Source of the DNA: JAJYKC01 sp963823105
GTDB lineage: Bacteria; Acidobacteriota; Terriglobia; Bryobacterales; Bryobacteraceae
NCBI GenBank assembly: GCA_963823105.1
Contig: CAWGKC010000005.1
Span: 744,001-808,000, forward strand
Direction: 5' to 3'
DNA length: 64,000 bases
The notes below the pieces were generated by a model. That model was not told the origin of the DNA. It saw only the letters and a list, made by a program, of their open reading frames with translations, and ran no database searches. The translations under genes and the position numbers were made by a program. Positions within the stretch are counted from its first letter, which is position 1. Every line of letters starts with the position of its first letter. This document shows positions 56,374 to 64,000 of the stretch, piece by piece.

Positions 56374-57673
56374 GGCTTCTCCCCGTATCCGGCGCGTACC
56401 GGGCCTTGACCATGAATATATAGGAGAGCACACCAGCCACCAGAAATACAAAGCACGCCATCATCGGGGCTTCGTAGCTGTGTGTTCGCTGCTTGAGCCA
56501 GCCGGTGAAGATGGGAGCCGCGATGCCGGCGACGCTCGCCGCGCAGTTCTGTATCCCCGAGACGCGGCCGATGGCGGAGACGGGGATTAAGGTTTGCGTC
56601 AGCGCCCAGTAGTTGGCCGTTGCCAGGCCCAGGCCTGAGAGAGAGACGATGGAAAACGTTAAAGCGACGGCGGCGGAGGAAGACTGGGCTCCGATCAGCT
56701 CGGTACATGCGATGGCGAAGCCGGCTATGGTGAACCACTTCCTGACGCCGACCGCATCGCCTCCCCGTCCAATCAGCAAGTCGGCGGCCCATCCAGCGAG
56801 TGCGGCGACGACCGCCATCCCGGCGAAGCTGAAGAAAGTGTACGCGCCCATTTGAGAGAGCGAGAGATGACGCTTTTCCATGAAATAGGCGGGCATCCAC
56901 GTCATGCAGAAATACACGAAGTACATATATGAAAAGGTGGCGATCACGGTTCCCCACGTTACCGGACTTGCCAGGAGTAAGGCAAACGGCAAAGGTTTCA
57001 CAACAGCGGTTCCGGCCGGCGGATGCGGTTCACGATTCCGGTCTTTGACCAGGAGTATCCACGGTATCAGCCAGATCAGACCGCCGGCGCCGACCAGCAC
57101 AAACATGGTTCGCCAGTCGTAACGCATAATTAACCAAGCGGCCAAGGGCGTTCCGATCGCCGGCCCGATCTTGGTGCCCGTCATGTAGAGGCCGACGGCA
57201 AGACCGCGCTGGCGCTCGGCGAAGTTCAGGCGGATCCATCGATAGCTCGCGGGCGCCACGACCGACTCCCCTATGCCCACCAGGACGCGTAAGGCGATCA
57301 ATTGCGCCGCGGAGTTCACCAGCGCCGTTCCCGCCGAAGCCAGACACCAAAACAGGAAACCCAGAGCATAAGGCCATTTCACGCCGTAGCGGTCTACCAG
57401 CCAGCCGGCGGGTACTTGCAACAACGCGTAAGCCCAAAAGAAGGACGAATTCAGCGTGCCCCGGTCCGTGTCGGAGAGATGAAACGATTTGACAAGATCG
57501 GGTAATGTCAGCGCCACCGCGAGATTGGATCGGGATACGTAGGCGACGACCATGCCGAGGCTCAGCAAGCCGATGATTGTCCAACGACGTCCGCCGCTGC
57601 CGTCGGTGAACGACGTCGCCGGGGCGCGAGTTGTGATGAGAGGGGAACTCGCAAGATCGGGATTGACGTTCAT
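56366..57673 (-). CDS. MFS transporter, ACS family (glucarate/galactarate-type)
   Basis: 435-residue, twelve-helix inner-membrane transporter. VVAYVSRSNLAVALTLPDLV, the loop motif GWLVDRYGVKWPYALGFL, RVLVGIGESVVAPASYRWIR and the second-half GWAADLLIGRGGDAVGVRKW follow the anion:cation symporter layout shared by GudP and GarP. Its stop overlaps the garL start, and a short open frame upstream ends in an ATGA overlap with its ATG. Proton-coupled uptake of an aldarate is the natural inference from the garL/gudD context. Confidence 0.88.
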   Translation of the reverse strand: MNVNPDLASSPLITTRAPATSFTDGSGGRRWTIIGLLSLGMVVAYVSRSNLAVALTLPDLVKSFHLSDTDRGTLNSSFFWAYALLQVPAGWLVDRYGVKWPYALGFLFWCLASAGTALVNSAAQLIALRVLVGIGESVVAPASYRWIRLNFAERQRGLAVGLYMTGTKIGPAIGTPLAAWLIMRYDWRTMFVLVGAGGLIWLIPWILLVKDRNREPHPPAGTAVVKPLPFALLLASPVTWGTVIATFSYMYFVYFCMTWMPAYFMEKRHLSLSQMGAYTFFSFAGMAVVAALAGWAADLLIGRGGDAVGVRKWFTIAGFAIACTELIGAQSSSAAVALTFSIVSLSGLGLATANYWALTQTLIPVSAIGRVSGIQNCAASVAGIAAPIFTGWLKQRTHSYEAPMMACFVFLVAGVLSYIFMVKARYAPDTGRSRV

Positions 57674-57873
57674 CCGACTAGCCCAGTAAGGAAGCGACTT
57701 GCCTGGTGGACGCGGGCGGCGCTCGGCTCCGTCTCGTACAAGATCGCTCTTCGTGAAGCTCGCGCAAGCGTTAGGTCATCGAGCCGGTTGCCGTTGTCAA
57801 CGCTCAGATATCTCATGAACACATGGGGTATCTCTGCTTCGTCCCCACCTCGTTCCGCCCGCGCCACCTGCAT
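57670..57873 (-). CDS. Possible small protein coupled to MFS gene
   Basis: 67 codons from an ATG at 57873 (MQVARAERGGDEAEIPHV) ending LTGLVG with a stop that overlaps the MFS start as ATGA, the arrangement of translationally coupled genes elsewhere in this window. Composition is protein-like (RYLSVDNGNRLDDLTLARA) rather than the Arg/Pro-rich output of non-coding frames. No signal peptide, membrane segment or known domain. It could be a leader peptide, a gene remnant or chance. Confidence 0.3.
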   Translation of the reverse strand: MQVARAERGGDEAEIPHVFMRYLSVDNGNRLDDLTLARASRRAILYETEPSAARVHQASRFLTGLVG

Positions 57874-57967
57874 TTTGGCGTAACGGCGCTACGGCGTTTT
57901 TCGAGTGTATCATGCGTTGGGATCGCGCCCGGGCCGGCTCGTTAACGTAGTATGATTGCATCGCGCT

Positions 57968-58909
57968 ATGCATAGACGTTCTTTTCTGACTTTGCTTTCG
58001 GGTACGTTGATAGCCGCCAGCCGCCGATTGCCTGCGAATAACAATGTGAAGTGGGCGGTTAGCGCAAATCTTTGGAACCATTTTCAGCCGGTGGCCTTCA
58101 CCGATATTCTCGACGTCATGCGGGATACCGGTTTCGTCGGCCTCCGGTTAACGCAGTTCCCCGCTATTTTGCGGAAATACGGGTTGACGGCCACGCAGTT
58201 GGAAGCGGAGTTGAGCAGGCGCGATCTCCACGTCGCTACGATCTCGTTTGGCGGACCGGCGCACGACCCCGGGCAGCAGGCGAGAATGCTCGAAGACGCA
58301 CGGAAGGCCATGGAATTCCTCGCGTCGTTTGGAGCAAACCGGCTGGTTGTGTTTTCACCCTCGCGGCGGCCGCCGGAGACCCGGAGCGATGCGGCATTCC
58401 AGACGATGTGCCAGACGTTCAACCGGATTGGCGAAGCGGCGGGGGAGAAAGGGTTCCGCGCGGGTTTGCACAACCATCTCGGGCAGATGTGCGAGAAGCC
58501 CGAGGAGATCGACCGCTGCATGCGGATGACGGATGCGAAACTGTTCGGGTTCTCGCCCGACACCGCGCACCTCCATCTTGGCGGCAGTAACGTCGTCGAG
58601 ATGTTTCAGAAGTACAAGAACCGCATTGTGATGATGGATTACAAGGATGCGAAGTGGACCACCCCGCCGGCCGGATTCGCCGACGCCAATGGTACGGTTC
58701 CTCCGCCGGACACCGCCCGATTTCTATCGAGCATTTACGATTTAGGCGACGGAGAAATCGATTTTCCGCGGTGTCATCGCGTATTGAAGGAGATCGGTTA
58801 TCGCGGATGGAATTGCGTCGACCTGGATGCGGCGCGGAAAGGTCCTCGAGCTAGTTATGAACGCTGTGGCGACTATGTCGTCAGCAAGTTAGAACCAATT
58901 TACTCGTAG
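57968..58909 (+). CDS. TIM-barrel sugar isomerase/epimerase with Tat-type leader
   Basis: Xylose-isomerase-like protein of 313 residues. The leader MHRRSFLTLLSGTLIAASRR is of twin-arginine type. Barrel motifs: WAVSANLWNHFQPVAFTDIL, FVGLRLTQFP, VATISFGGPAHDPGQQARML, FRAGLHNHLGQMCEKPEEID (metal His), FGFSPDTAHLHLGGSNVVEM (metal Asp and His), VMMDYKDAKW and GWNCVDLDAAR. This is the inosose-isomerase/dehydratase-like branch. ATG at 57968 is preferred to a TTG 12 bases earlier. It is divergent from the garL-MFS operon, sharing about 90 bases of promoter region; substrate not known. Confidence 0.85.
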   Translation: MHRRSFLTLLSGTLIAASRRLPANNNVKWAVSANLWNHFQPVAFTDILDVMRDTGFVGLRLTQFPAILRKYGLTATQLEAELSRRDLHVATISFGGPAHDPGQQARMLEDARKAMEFLASFGANRLVVFSPSRRPPETRSDAAFQTMCQTFNRIGEAAGEKGFRAGLHNHLGQMCEKPEEIDRCMRMTDAKLFGFSPDTAHLHLGGSNVVEMFQKYKNRIVMMDYKDAKWTTPPAGFADANGTVPPPDTARFLSSIYDLGDGEIDFPRCHRVLKEIGYRGWNCVDLDAARKGPRASYERCGDYVVSKLEPIYS

Positions 58910-59034
58910 CTCTCCGGCGGCAGGCGGGCGGAAACCCATCGATCGCGCGGCGATGTTACTAATAGTGAACTAGCGGTGAGCTGGCGCCCGTAGGGCGGTT
59001 GGAACTCGCGAGCGATGACTCCCGCGTGCTCACC

Positions 59035-59065
59035 AAAAAGGAGCGACCCGATCGCCGGTCGCCCC
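59035..59065 (-). terminator. Intrinsic terminator of tRNA-Leu
   Basis: On the minus strand a 9-pair stem GGGGCGACC / GGTCGCTCC (one G-U pair) with an 8-base loop is followed by TTTTT. It begins 25 bases after the tRNA 3' end, the expected place for a rho-independent terminator. Confidence 0.75.
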
Positions 59066-59090
59066 ATTAAGGTAACTACTTTAATCTGAG

Positions 59091-59177
59091 TGGTGCGGAG
59101 AGGGGGACTTGAACCCCCACGGGATTACTCCCGCTAGCACCTCAAGCTAGTGCGTCTGCCAATTCCGCCACCTCCGC
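59091..59177 (-). tRNA. tRNA-Leu (GAG)
   Basis: 87 bases on the minus strand with encoded CCA. The acceptor stem starts GCGGAGG and closes with TCTCCGC before A-CCA. The anticodon stem CTAGC/GCTAG encloses the loop TTGAGGT, giving anticodon GAG. A long variable arm (GGGAGTAATCCC) marks it as class II, and GGTTCAAGTCC is the T loop region. It decodes CUC/CUU, common in this GC-rich genome. secG lies 18 bases upstream on the same strand, a frequent tRNA-Leu neighbour. Confidence 0.97.
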
Positions 59178-59195
59178 GTGACGTGAGAAAAACGG

Positions 59196-59522
59196 TTACT
59201 TCTTCGGGGCCGCCGGTTGGAGCGGGGCGGTCTTCACGGGCTGGTGCTTTATTTTATCCAGGACGCTGGAGCCAATGCTGTTTCCGGCGTTGCGATTGGC
59301 CAGGATGGCGAGGGAAAGCGAAGTCACCATGAACAGAGCGGCGGCGATGGTGGTGGCTTTGGAGAGAACCGTGGCCGAGCCACGGGGACCGAAAGCGGTT
59401 TGGGAACCCATCCCGCCGAAGGCTCCGGCCAAGTCGGCGGCCTTGCCGCTCTGGAGAAGAACGACGACGATCAGGAAAAAGCAAATTACGACGTGAAGGA
59501 TGGTCAAAAAAACGGTTAACAT
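59196..59522 (-). CDS. secG: Protein translocase subunit SecG
   Basis: Inner-membrane component of the SecYEG channel, 108 residues. Two hydrophobic segments, LTVFLTILHVVICFFLIVVV and ATTIAAALFMVTSLSLAIL, flank the family motif LLQSGKAADLAGAFGGMGSQ and FGPRGSATVLSKAT. The cytoplasmic tail is Pro/Lys-rich. The ATG at 59522 is fixed by the start of the first membrane segment; the same frame is open further upstream but is not conserved. It probably shares a transcript with the tRNA that follows 18 bases downstream. Confidence 0.95.
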   Translation of the reverse strand: MLTVFLTILHVVICFFLIVVVLLQSGKAADLAGAFGGMGSQTAFGPRGSATVLSKATTIAAALFMVTSLSLAILANRNAGNSIGSSVLDKIKHQPVKTAPLQPAAPKK

Positions 59523-59615
59523 ACTCTCTCGATGAAGCGGGCGCGAGGAACCACGTGTCCCCTCTCTCTCCACAGTATAGACCACGGCGGGCGGCGTCTG
59601 CATTAGACTCTTTCC

Positions 59616-60062
59616 ATGGCGCGGATCATCGAAGGGTTGGCGGAACTGGCAGATTTGATAGGGCAGGAGGCGGGGGTGAGCGAGTGGATGGAGGTGACGC
59701 AGGGAAAGATCAACGAGTTCGCGGAGGTGAGCGGGGACCGGCAGTGGATTCACTTGGACGTCGAGCGGTGCCAGCGAGAGTCCGCGATTGGGAAGACGAT
59801 CGCGCATGGGTTTTTGACCGTCTCGCTGCTGAGCGAGATGTCGAGGCAAGCGGTGGAGGTGCGGGGGGATTTCAAGATGAGGATCAATTACGGATTCAAC
59901 CGGCTGCGGTTCGTTTCGCCGGTTGTGAGCGGGGCGCGAATCCGGGGGAGATTCGCGGTGCAAGGGGTGAAGGGGAACGAGGCGGCGTGGACGGTGACGG
60001 TGGAGATCGAAGGGAGCGAGAAGCCGGCGCTGGTGGCGGAGTGGCTGACGCGATTTTATTGA
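59616..60062 (+). CDS. MaoC-like (R)-specific hydratase
   Basis: Hot-dog-fold enoyl-CoA hydratase/dehydratase of 148 residues, NodN/MaoC type. The active-site pattern is EFAEVSGDRQWIHLDVERC with the Asp and His of the hydratase 2 motif, followed by IAHGFLTVSLLSEM and INYGFNRLRFVSPV. Family members hydrate (R)-enoyl-CoA thioesters in fatty-acid or polyhydroxyalkanoate metabolism. It stands alone between divergent secG and the convergent MFS gene, with a 7-base overlap of stops. Confidence 0.92.
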   Translation: MARIIEGLAELADLIGQEAGVSEWMEVTQGKINEFAEVSGDRQWIHLDVERCQRESAIGKTIAHGFLTVSLLSEMSRQAVEVRGDFKMRINYGFNRLRFVSPVVSGARIRGRFAVQGVKGNEAAWTVTVEIEGSEKPALVAEWLTRFY

Positions 60063-61303
60063 GAGACGGCGGCGGAGGGTTCGGGGATGGGCGCGGATTC
60101 GTGGACGAAAGCCTGCAAGAGCATCTGCGCGGCGAACGGGAGGAAGGCGAAGACTAAGCAGACGGGAGCGAAGCCCCAGCGCTCGATGGCTTGGCCGAGG
60201 GGGCGGGAGACGACCGCCTGCATAGCTCCGAAGGCGAAGACGAGAGCGGACACGCCGAAGGCGGCGTGGCGGGCGCCGTAGAGGTCGACGGGGATGGTGT
60301 AGAGATTGGTGCTCCAGGAGGCGATCCAGAAGAAGCTGAGGGACATGCCGATGGTAGACCAGAGAGCGTTGGGGGCGAGGGGGATGGCGGCGGTGAGCAG
60401 GACGACGATGGAGCTGAGCAGGCAGACGCGTTTGCGCGAGGTGGCGGGGGGCATGCCGCCGCGGATGAGGCGCCAGGAGAGAGTGCCTCCGAGGAAGGCG
60501 CCGGCGTAGCCGCAGATGGGAACCCAGCCGGCGTAGTGGGCGATATCCGAGGCGGTGAGGTGGTGCATCTTTTCGAGATAGCGTGGGACCCAGTTGGTCC
60601 AGAGGCTATAGACGGTCATGCCAAGGAAGTTGGCTCCCATGAGGGACCAGAGGCGGGGATCGCGGAGGAGTTGGAAGGAGGAGCCGGGGTGTTCGTCGGG
60701 AACGTCGTCGAGCAGTGGCGGCGGGATTAAACGCGAGGTGAGCAGCCAGGCGGGAATCCAGAGCAGGCTGACGATCCCGGAGGCGTAAAAGGCCCAGCGC
60801 CAGTTGAATTCCGACGCGAAGTAATTTGCGAATTGCGGGGCGAGGCCGGCTCCGACGCTGAGGCCCAACTGGCTGAGCGCGGCTCCCACGGCGCGTTCCT
60901 TGGGAAACAGATAGAGGGCGCCCATTTTCCCGACGGCGGAGATGCCGCTGGCCTCAGCCACGCCAAGGAGGCAGCGCCAGGCGAGGAGTTGAGAGACGCT
61001 GTTGGCGGTGCCGGCGCCGATGCTGGCGAGCGCCCAGAGGGCGACGGAAAACGAGATGCCGCGATTGAGGCCGGCGCGGTCGAGAAACCAGCCCATGAAG
61101 GGAGCGCTGATGGCGTAGGCGAGGGAGAAGGCGGAGATGAGAAGGCCGTAGTCGCGGTCGGTGAAGGCGAAGGCGGGATGGCGATGCCAGATGACCAGCA
61201 TCATGCCCAGCACTTGACGGTCGAGATAGTTCAGGACGCAGGAGAAAACGAAGACGACGACCGCGAGCCAACGGAGACGGGCGGGCGTGGCGAGTGCGGG
61301 CAC
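60056..61303 (-). CDS. MFS transporter, hexuronate (ExuT)-like
   Basis: 415-residue, twelve-helix permease in the inner membrane. The N-terminal helix ends in VLNYLDRQVLGMMLVIWHR, close to the NYxDR signature of the ExuT/ACS branch; the loop motif GWFLDRAGLNRGISFSVALW and the helix-4 RCLLGVAEASGISAVGKMGA follow. The second half (GGTLSWRLIRGGMPPATSRK) mirrors it. Hexuronate or related organic-acid uptake is plausible. It is 9 bases downstream of mfd on the same strand and may be read through from it. Confidence 0.88.
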   Translation of the reverse strand: MPALATPARLRWLAVVVFVFSCVLNYLDRQVLGMMLVIWHRHPAFAFTDRDYGLLISAFSLAYAISAPFMGWFLDRAGLNRGISFSVALWALASIGAGTANSVSQLLAWRCLLGVAEASGISAVGKMGALYLFPKERAVGAALSQLGLSVGAGLAPQFANYFASEFNWRWAFYASGIVSLLWIPAWLLTSRLIPPPLLDDVPDEHPGSSFQLLRDPRLWSLMGANFLGMTVYSLWTNWVPRYLEKMHHLTASDIAHYAGWVPICGYAGAFLGGTLSWRLIRGGMPPATSRKRVCLLSSIVVLLTAAIPLAPNALWSTIGMSLSFFWIASWSTNLYTIPVDLYGARHAAFGVSALVFAFGAMQAVVSRPLGQAIERWGFAPVCLVFAFLPFAAQMLLQAFVHESAPIPEPSAAVSQ

Positions 61304-61312
61304 GCTGCGATT

Positions 61313-64000
61313 CTAACCCAATTGGCCGAGACGCTCTTCGAGGAAGGCGAGCACGGCGGCGGGTTCGGAAGCGGCTCCGAGGGGGAGACGCAAGACGCCG
61401 GCGGGGGTGAATTGAGCTCCGGAGGTGGAACCGACCATGGCCATGAGGCGGGCGGGATCGATGCGGGAGGCGGCGTGGAACTTGATGTTGAGAGCGCCCT
61501 GGCGGCGATCGACGGCTTCGACGCCGAGCGATTGGGCTTTGCCTTTGACGGCGGAAAACTGGAGAAGGATGCGGACGGCATCGGGGGCGGGGCCGTAGCG
61601 GTCTTCGAGTTCGCCGAGCACTTTTTCGACGTCGGCGGCGCAGGTGACGTCGGCGATACGTTTGTATGCGCGAAGGCGTTGATGTTCGTCGGAGATGTAG
61701 GACGGAGGGATGCGGACATCGAGGCCGAGGTTAAGGGTGGAGTGGATTTGGGGGACGATCTCCTCGCCGCGCAGTTCATGCACGGTTTCTTCGAGAAGGC
61801 GGACGTACATATCGAAGCCGACGGTGGAGATGTGGCCGTGCTGTTCGCCACCGAGGATGTTGCCGGCTCCGCGGAGCTCGAGGTCGAGGGCGGCGATTTT
61901 GAAACCGGCGCCGAGGTCGCTGAATTCCTTTAGAGCGGCGAGACGTTTGCGGGCGATTTCGCTGAGCTCGGCGTCTGTGGGAACGAGGAGATAGGCGTAG
62001 GCGCGGCGGTTGGAGCGGCCGACGCGGCCGCGGAGCTGATACAACTCCGAGAGTCCGTAGCGTTCGGCGTGCTCGATGATCATGGTGTTGGCGAGCGGGA
62101 TGTCGAGGCCGTTCTCGACGATGGTGGTGCAGACGAAGACGTCGAATTCATGCTTCATGAAGCCGAGGAGGACGCGTTCGAGTTCGGCTTCGCCCATTTG
62201 GCCGTGGCCGATGCCGATGCGGCAATCGGGCAACATCTCCCGAATCATGGCGGCGCGCATGACGATGGTGTCGACGCGGTTGTGGACGAAGTAGACTTGG
62301 CCGCCGCGGCTTAATTCCTGTTCGATGGCGGTTTTGATAAGCGCTTTGTCGAAGTGGGCGACGACGGTATGGATGGCGAGGCGGTCTTTGGGAGGGGTTT
62401 CGATGACGGACATGTCGCGAAGGCCGAGGAGCGACATGTGGAGGGTGCGCGGGATGGGCGTGGCGCTCATGGTGAGCACGTCGACGTCCTTCTTGATTTG
62501 TTTGATGCGCTCTTTGTGGCGGACGCCGAAGCGCTGCTCCTCGTCGACGATGAGGAGGCCGAGGTCGCGGAACTGGACGTCTTTGGAGAGGATGCGGTGG
62601 GTGCCGGCGACAATATCGACGGTTCCGTCGGAGATGCCCGCAAGCACGGCCTGGGCGTCTTTGGGAGTGACGAAGCGGCTGAGCATTTCGATGCGGGCGG
62701 GGAAGGCGCCGAAGCGGCGTTTGAAGGTTTCGTAGTGTTGGAAGCAGAGAACCGTGGTGGGGGCGAGGATGGCGACCTGTTTGCCGTCGCCGAGAGCTTT
62801 GAAGGCAGCGCGCATGGCGACTTCGGTTTTGCCGAAGCCGACGTCGCCGCACAGGAGGCGGTCCATGGGGTGCTCGCTTTCCATGTCGCGCTTGATGTGG
62901 CGCGCGGCGTCGAGCTGGTCCTTGGTTTCGGTGTATTCGAAGGAGTCCTCGAACTCGCGCTGCCAGTTGCCGTCGCGGGAGAACTGGAATCCGCCGGTCA
63001 TGCGGCGCTCGGCGTAGAGTTTGAGCAACTCATCCGCCATGTCGCGCATTTTGGCCTTGACGCGCGTTTTGGTGCGCTCCCAACTAACGCCTCCGAGTCT
63101 GTCGAGAGGCGGAGCGGCGTCGCCGGAGCCGCGGAATTTCTGGATGAGGTCCATGCGGGCCAAGGGGACGTAGAGCTTGGCGTCGCCCGCGTATTCGACG
63201 AGCATGAAATCGCCGCCTTGGCCGTTTTGGGCGAGTTCGCGGACGCCGAGGAAACGGCCGACGCCGTGGACGTTATGGACGACGTAATCGCCCACGGCGA
63301 GATCGGCGGAGCCGGTGGAGAAAGCGGCGAGGTGTTGGCTTTGCGGAGCGGGGCGATCGAGGGCCCTGACGGATTCGAAAAGGTCGTCGGAGCCGACAAT
63401 GGCGATGGAGCGGTCCGGGAACACGACGCCGCGACGAACGCGGCCTTTGACCAGAAGGGTGTTGGCGTCGCCGCTGCCGAAATAGCCGCGCTCGGCGAGG
63501 TGGGAAGAGGCGGCATCGGTGGTTTGCACGGCGAGTTGGAAAGGGACGGAGTACTCGCGGAGGATGTCGGCGAGACGTTCGATTTCGCCGAGAGTGGGGG
63601 CGAAGAGGGCGACGCGGTAGCCGCGTTCAACGAGGCCGCGGCATTCCTTGACGGCGAGCGGGATGTTGCCCTGAAAGCTCATGGCGGGGCGAGTGGCGAT
63701 GTGGAGCGATTCCGCGGAGGACTCGGCGGTGAGGACTTCGACCTCGCGAAATTCCACTTCGGCTTTGCCTTCGATGTGAGAGCGGAGTTCGCCCCAACGG
63801 AAGAAGACGGCTTCGGAGGGGACGAGCGGCGAAGCGGATTCGGCGTCGTCGAGACGTTTCCAGAAGCGTTCGGCGGCGGCGGCGGTCTGTTCGGGCTCGT
63901 CGATGACGACGACGGGATCGGAGGCGAGAGAGAACAGGGAGTCCGAGCGCGGATGGACGAGGGGGATTAGAAGCTCCCAGCCGGGGAAGGCTTCGCCGGA
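61313..64000 (-). CDS. mfd: Transcription-repair coupling factor, N-terminal end outside window
   Basis: Mfd displaces stalled RNA polymerase at lesions and recruits UvrA. 895 residues are visible in one uninterrupted frame to the window edge; the family is about 1150, so roughly 250 N-terminal residues are missing. Visible order: end of the UvrB-like module (LFSLASDPVVVIDEPEQ), the RNA-polymerase-interacting domain (LAVGDYVVHNVHGVGRFLG), Walker A LLCGDVGFGKTEVAMRA at about 383, DEEQRFG (motif II), TMSATPIPRTLHMSL (motif III), QLRGRVGRSNRRAYAYLL (motif VI) and the TRCF C-terminal domain (LNLGLDVRIPPSYI). A GTG inside the gene at 63757 is not the start. Confidence 0.96.
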   Translation of the reverse strand, partial: SGEAFPGWELLIPLVHPRSDSLFSLASDPVVVIDEPEQTAAAAERFWKRLDDAESASPLVPSEAVFFRWGELRSHIEGKAEVEFREVEVLTAESSAESLHIATRPAMSFQGNIPLAVKECRGLVERGYRVALFAPTLGEIERLADILREYSVPFQLAVQTTDAASSHLAERGYFGSGDANTLLVKGRVRRGVVFPDRSIAIVGSDDLFESVRALDRPAPQSQHLAAFSTGSADLAVGDYVVHNVHGVGRFLGVRELAQNGQGGDFMLVEYAGDAKLYVPLARMDLIQKFRGSGDAAPPLDRLGGVSWERTKTRVKAKMRDMADELLKLYAERRMTGGFQFSRDGNWQREFEDSFEYTETKDQLDAARHIKRDMESEHPMDRLLCGDVGFGKTEVAMRAAFKALGDGKQVAILAPTTVLCFQHYETFKRRFGAFPARIEMLSRFVTPKDAQAVLAGISDGTVDIVAGTHRILSKDVQFRDLGLLIVDEEQRFGVRHKERIKQIKKDVDVLTMSATPIPRTLHMSLLGLRDMSVIETPPKDRLAIHTVVAHFDKALIKTAIEQELSRGGQVYFVHNRVDTIVMRAAMIREMLPDCRIGIGHGQMGEAELERVLLGFMKHEFDVFVCTTIVENGLDIPLANTMIIEHAERYGLSELYQLRGRVGRSNRRAYAYLLVPTDAELSEIARKRLAALKEFSDLGAGFKIAALDLELRGAGNILGGEQHGHISTVGFDMYVRLLEETVHELRGEEIVPQIHSTLNLGLDVRIPPSYISDEHQRLRAYKRIADVTCAADVEKVLGELEDRYGPAPDAVRILLQFSAVKGKAQSLGVEAVDRRQGALNIKFHAASRIDPARLMAMVGSTSGAQFTPAGVLRLPLGAASEPAAVLAFLEERLGQLG

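Noticed and set aside
58985..58997. Small hairpin CGCCC-GTA-GGGCG after the TIM-barrel gene
   Set aside because: Five-pair stem with no T-run; too weak to call a terminator for the plus-strand gene.
60191..63970. Long Gly/Glu/Asp-rich plus-strand frames opposite the MFS and mfd genes
   Set aside because: mfd and the MFS protein on the minus strand are unambiguous; the plus-strand products are low complexity.
1..64000. CRISPR arrays, insertion sequences, phage or plasmid genes
   Set aside because: No regular short repeats with spacers, no transposase, integrase or replication gene was seen on either strand.

Overview
The window reads as chromosomal DNA of a GC-rich soil-type Acidobacteriota, most likely a Bryobacterales/Solibacter-like organism. 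The case rests on three very large TonB-dependent receptors with an N-terminal carboxypeptidase-regulatory-like domain, paired PSD1/DUF1501 and DUF1592/DUF1552 secreted proteins, an ASPIC/UnbV FG-GAP protein, many Tat-type leaders on sugar enzymes, and GH116 and GH3 glycosidases. This is inferred from gene content; no rRNA or other taxonomic marker is present. About 45 protein genes and one tRNA are supported. I see no transposase, integrase, phage gene or CRISPR array.

Layout. 1-3.0 kb: 3' part of a GH116 glucosidase (minus) and a TtcA-like tRNA thiolase. 3.0-14.3 kb: a seven-repeat FG-GAP/ASPIC protein, a TonB receptor plus TPR pair, a cytochrome/copper-monooxygenase-like/TPR fusion, and a GH3 glycosidase. 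14.4-21.7 kb: a tight plus-strand sugar-oxidation cluster (SDR, PIG-L deacetylase, GMC dehydrogenase with a four-cysteine motif, Tat-exported gluconate-dehydrogenase subunit 3, TIM-barrel isomerase, CehA/McbA metallohydrolase). 21.7-28.2 kb: small secreted protein, bicupin, M20 peptidase, polysaccharide deacetylase + MFS, enolase-superfamily dehydratase. 28.2-39.5 kb: two secreted cytochrome/partner pairs (PSD1+DUF1501, and DUF1592+DUF1552) flanking two tandem leucine-rich-repeat proteins. 39.6-42.9 kb: N-acyl-D-amino-acid deacylase and a TIM-barrel hydrolase-like protein. 42.9-57.7 kb: an aldarate/uronate locus (GntR regulator, glucarate dehydratase, two TonB receptors, UxuA-like mannonate dehydratase, YVTN propeller, GarL aldolase, MFS transporter, and a broken garR). 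58-64 kb: TIM-barrel epimerase, tRNA-Leu(GAG), secG, MaoC hydratase, MFS transporter and the 3' part of mfd.

How the genes fit together. The content describes capture and breakdown of plant-derived sugars and sugar acids: TonB receptors for outer-membrane uptake, periplasmic or surface dehydrogenases and hydrolases, MFS importers, then dehydratases and aldolases feeding pyruvate. The best-defined pathway is D-glucarate to 5-keto-4-deoxyglucarate (GudD) to pyruvate plus tartronate semialdehyde (GarL); the reductase for the last product (GarR) is present only as a broken copy.

A caution for every reader: eleven genes plus garR change reading frame internally. I located 20 frame changes, and 19 are equivalent to a single inserted base. 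This looks like an insertion-prone sequencing or assembly error superimposed on intact genes, so most of these loci are annotated as CDS spanning the shift rather than as pseudogenes.
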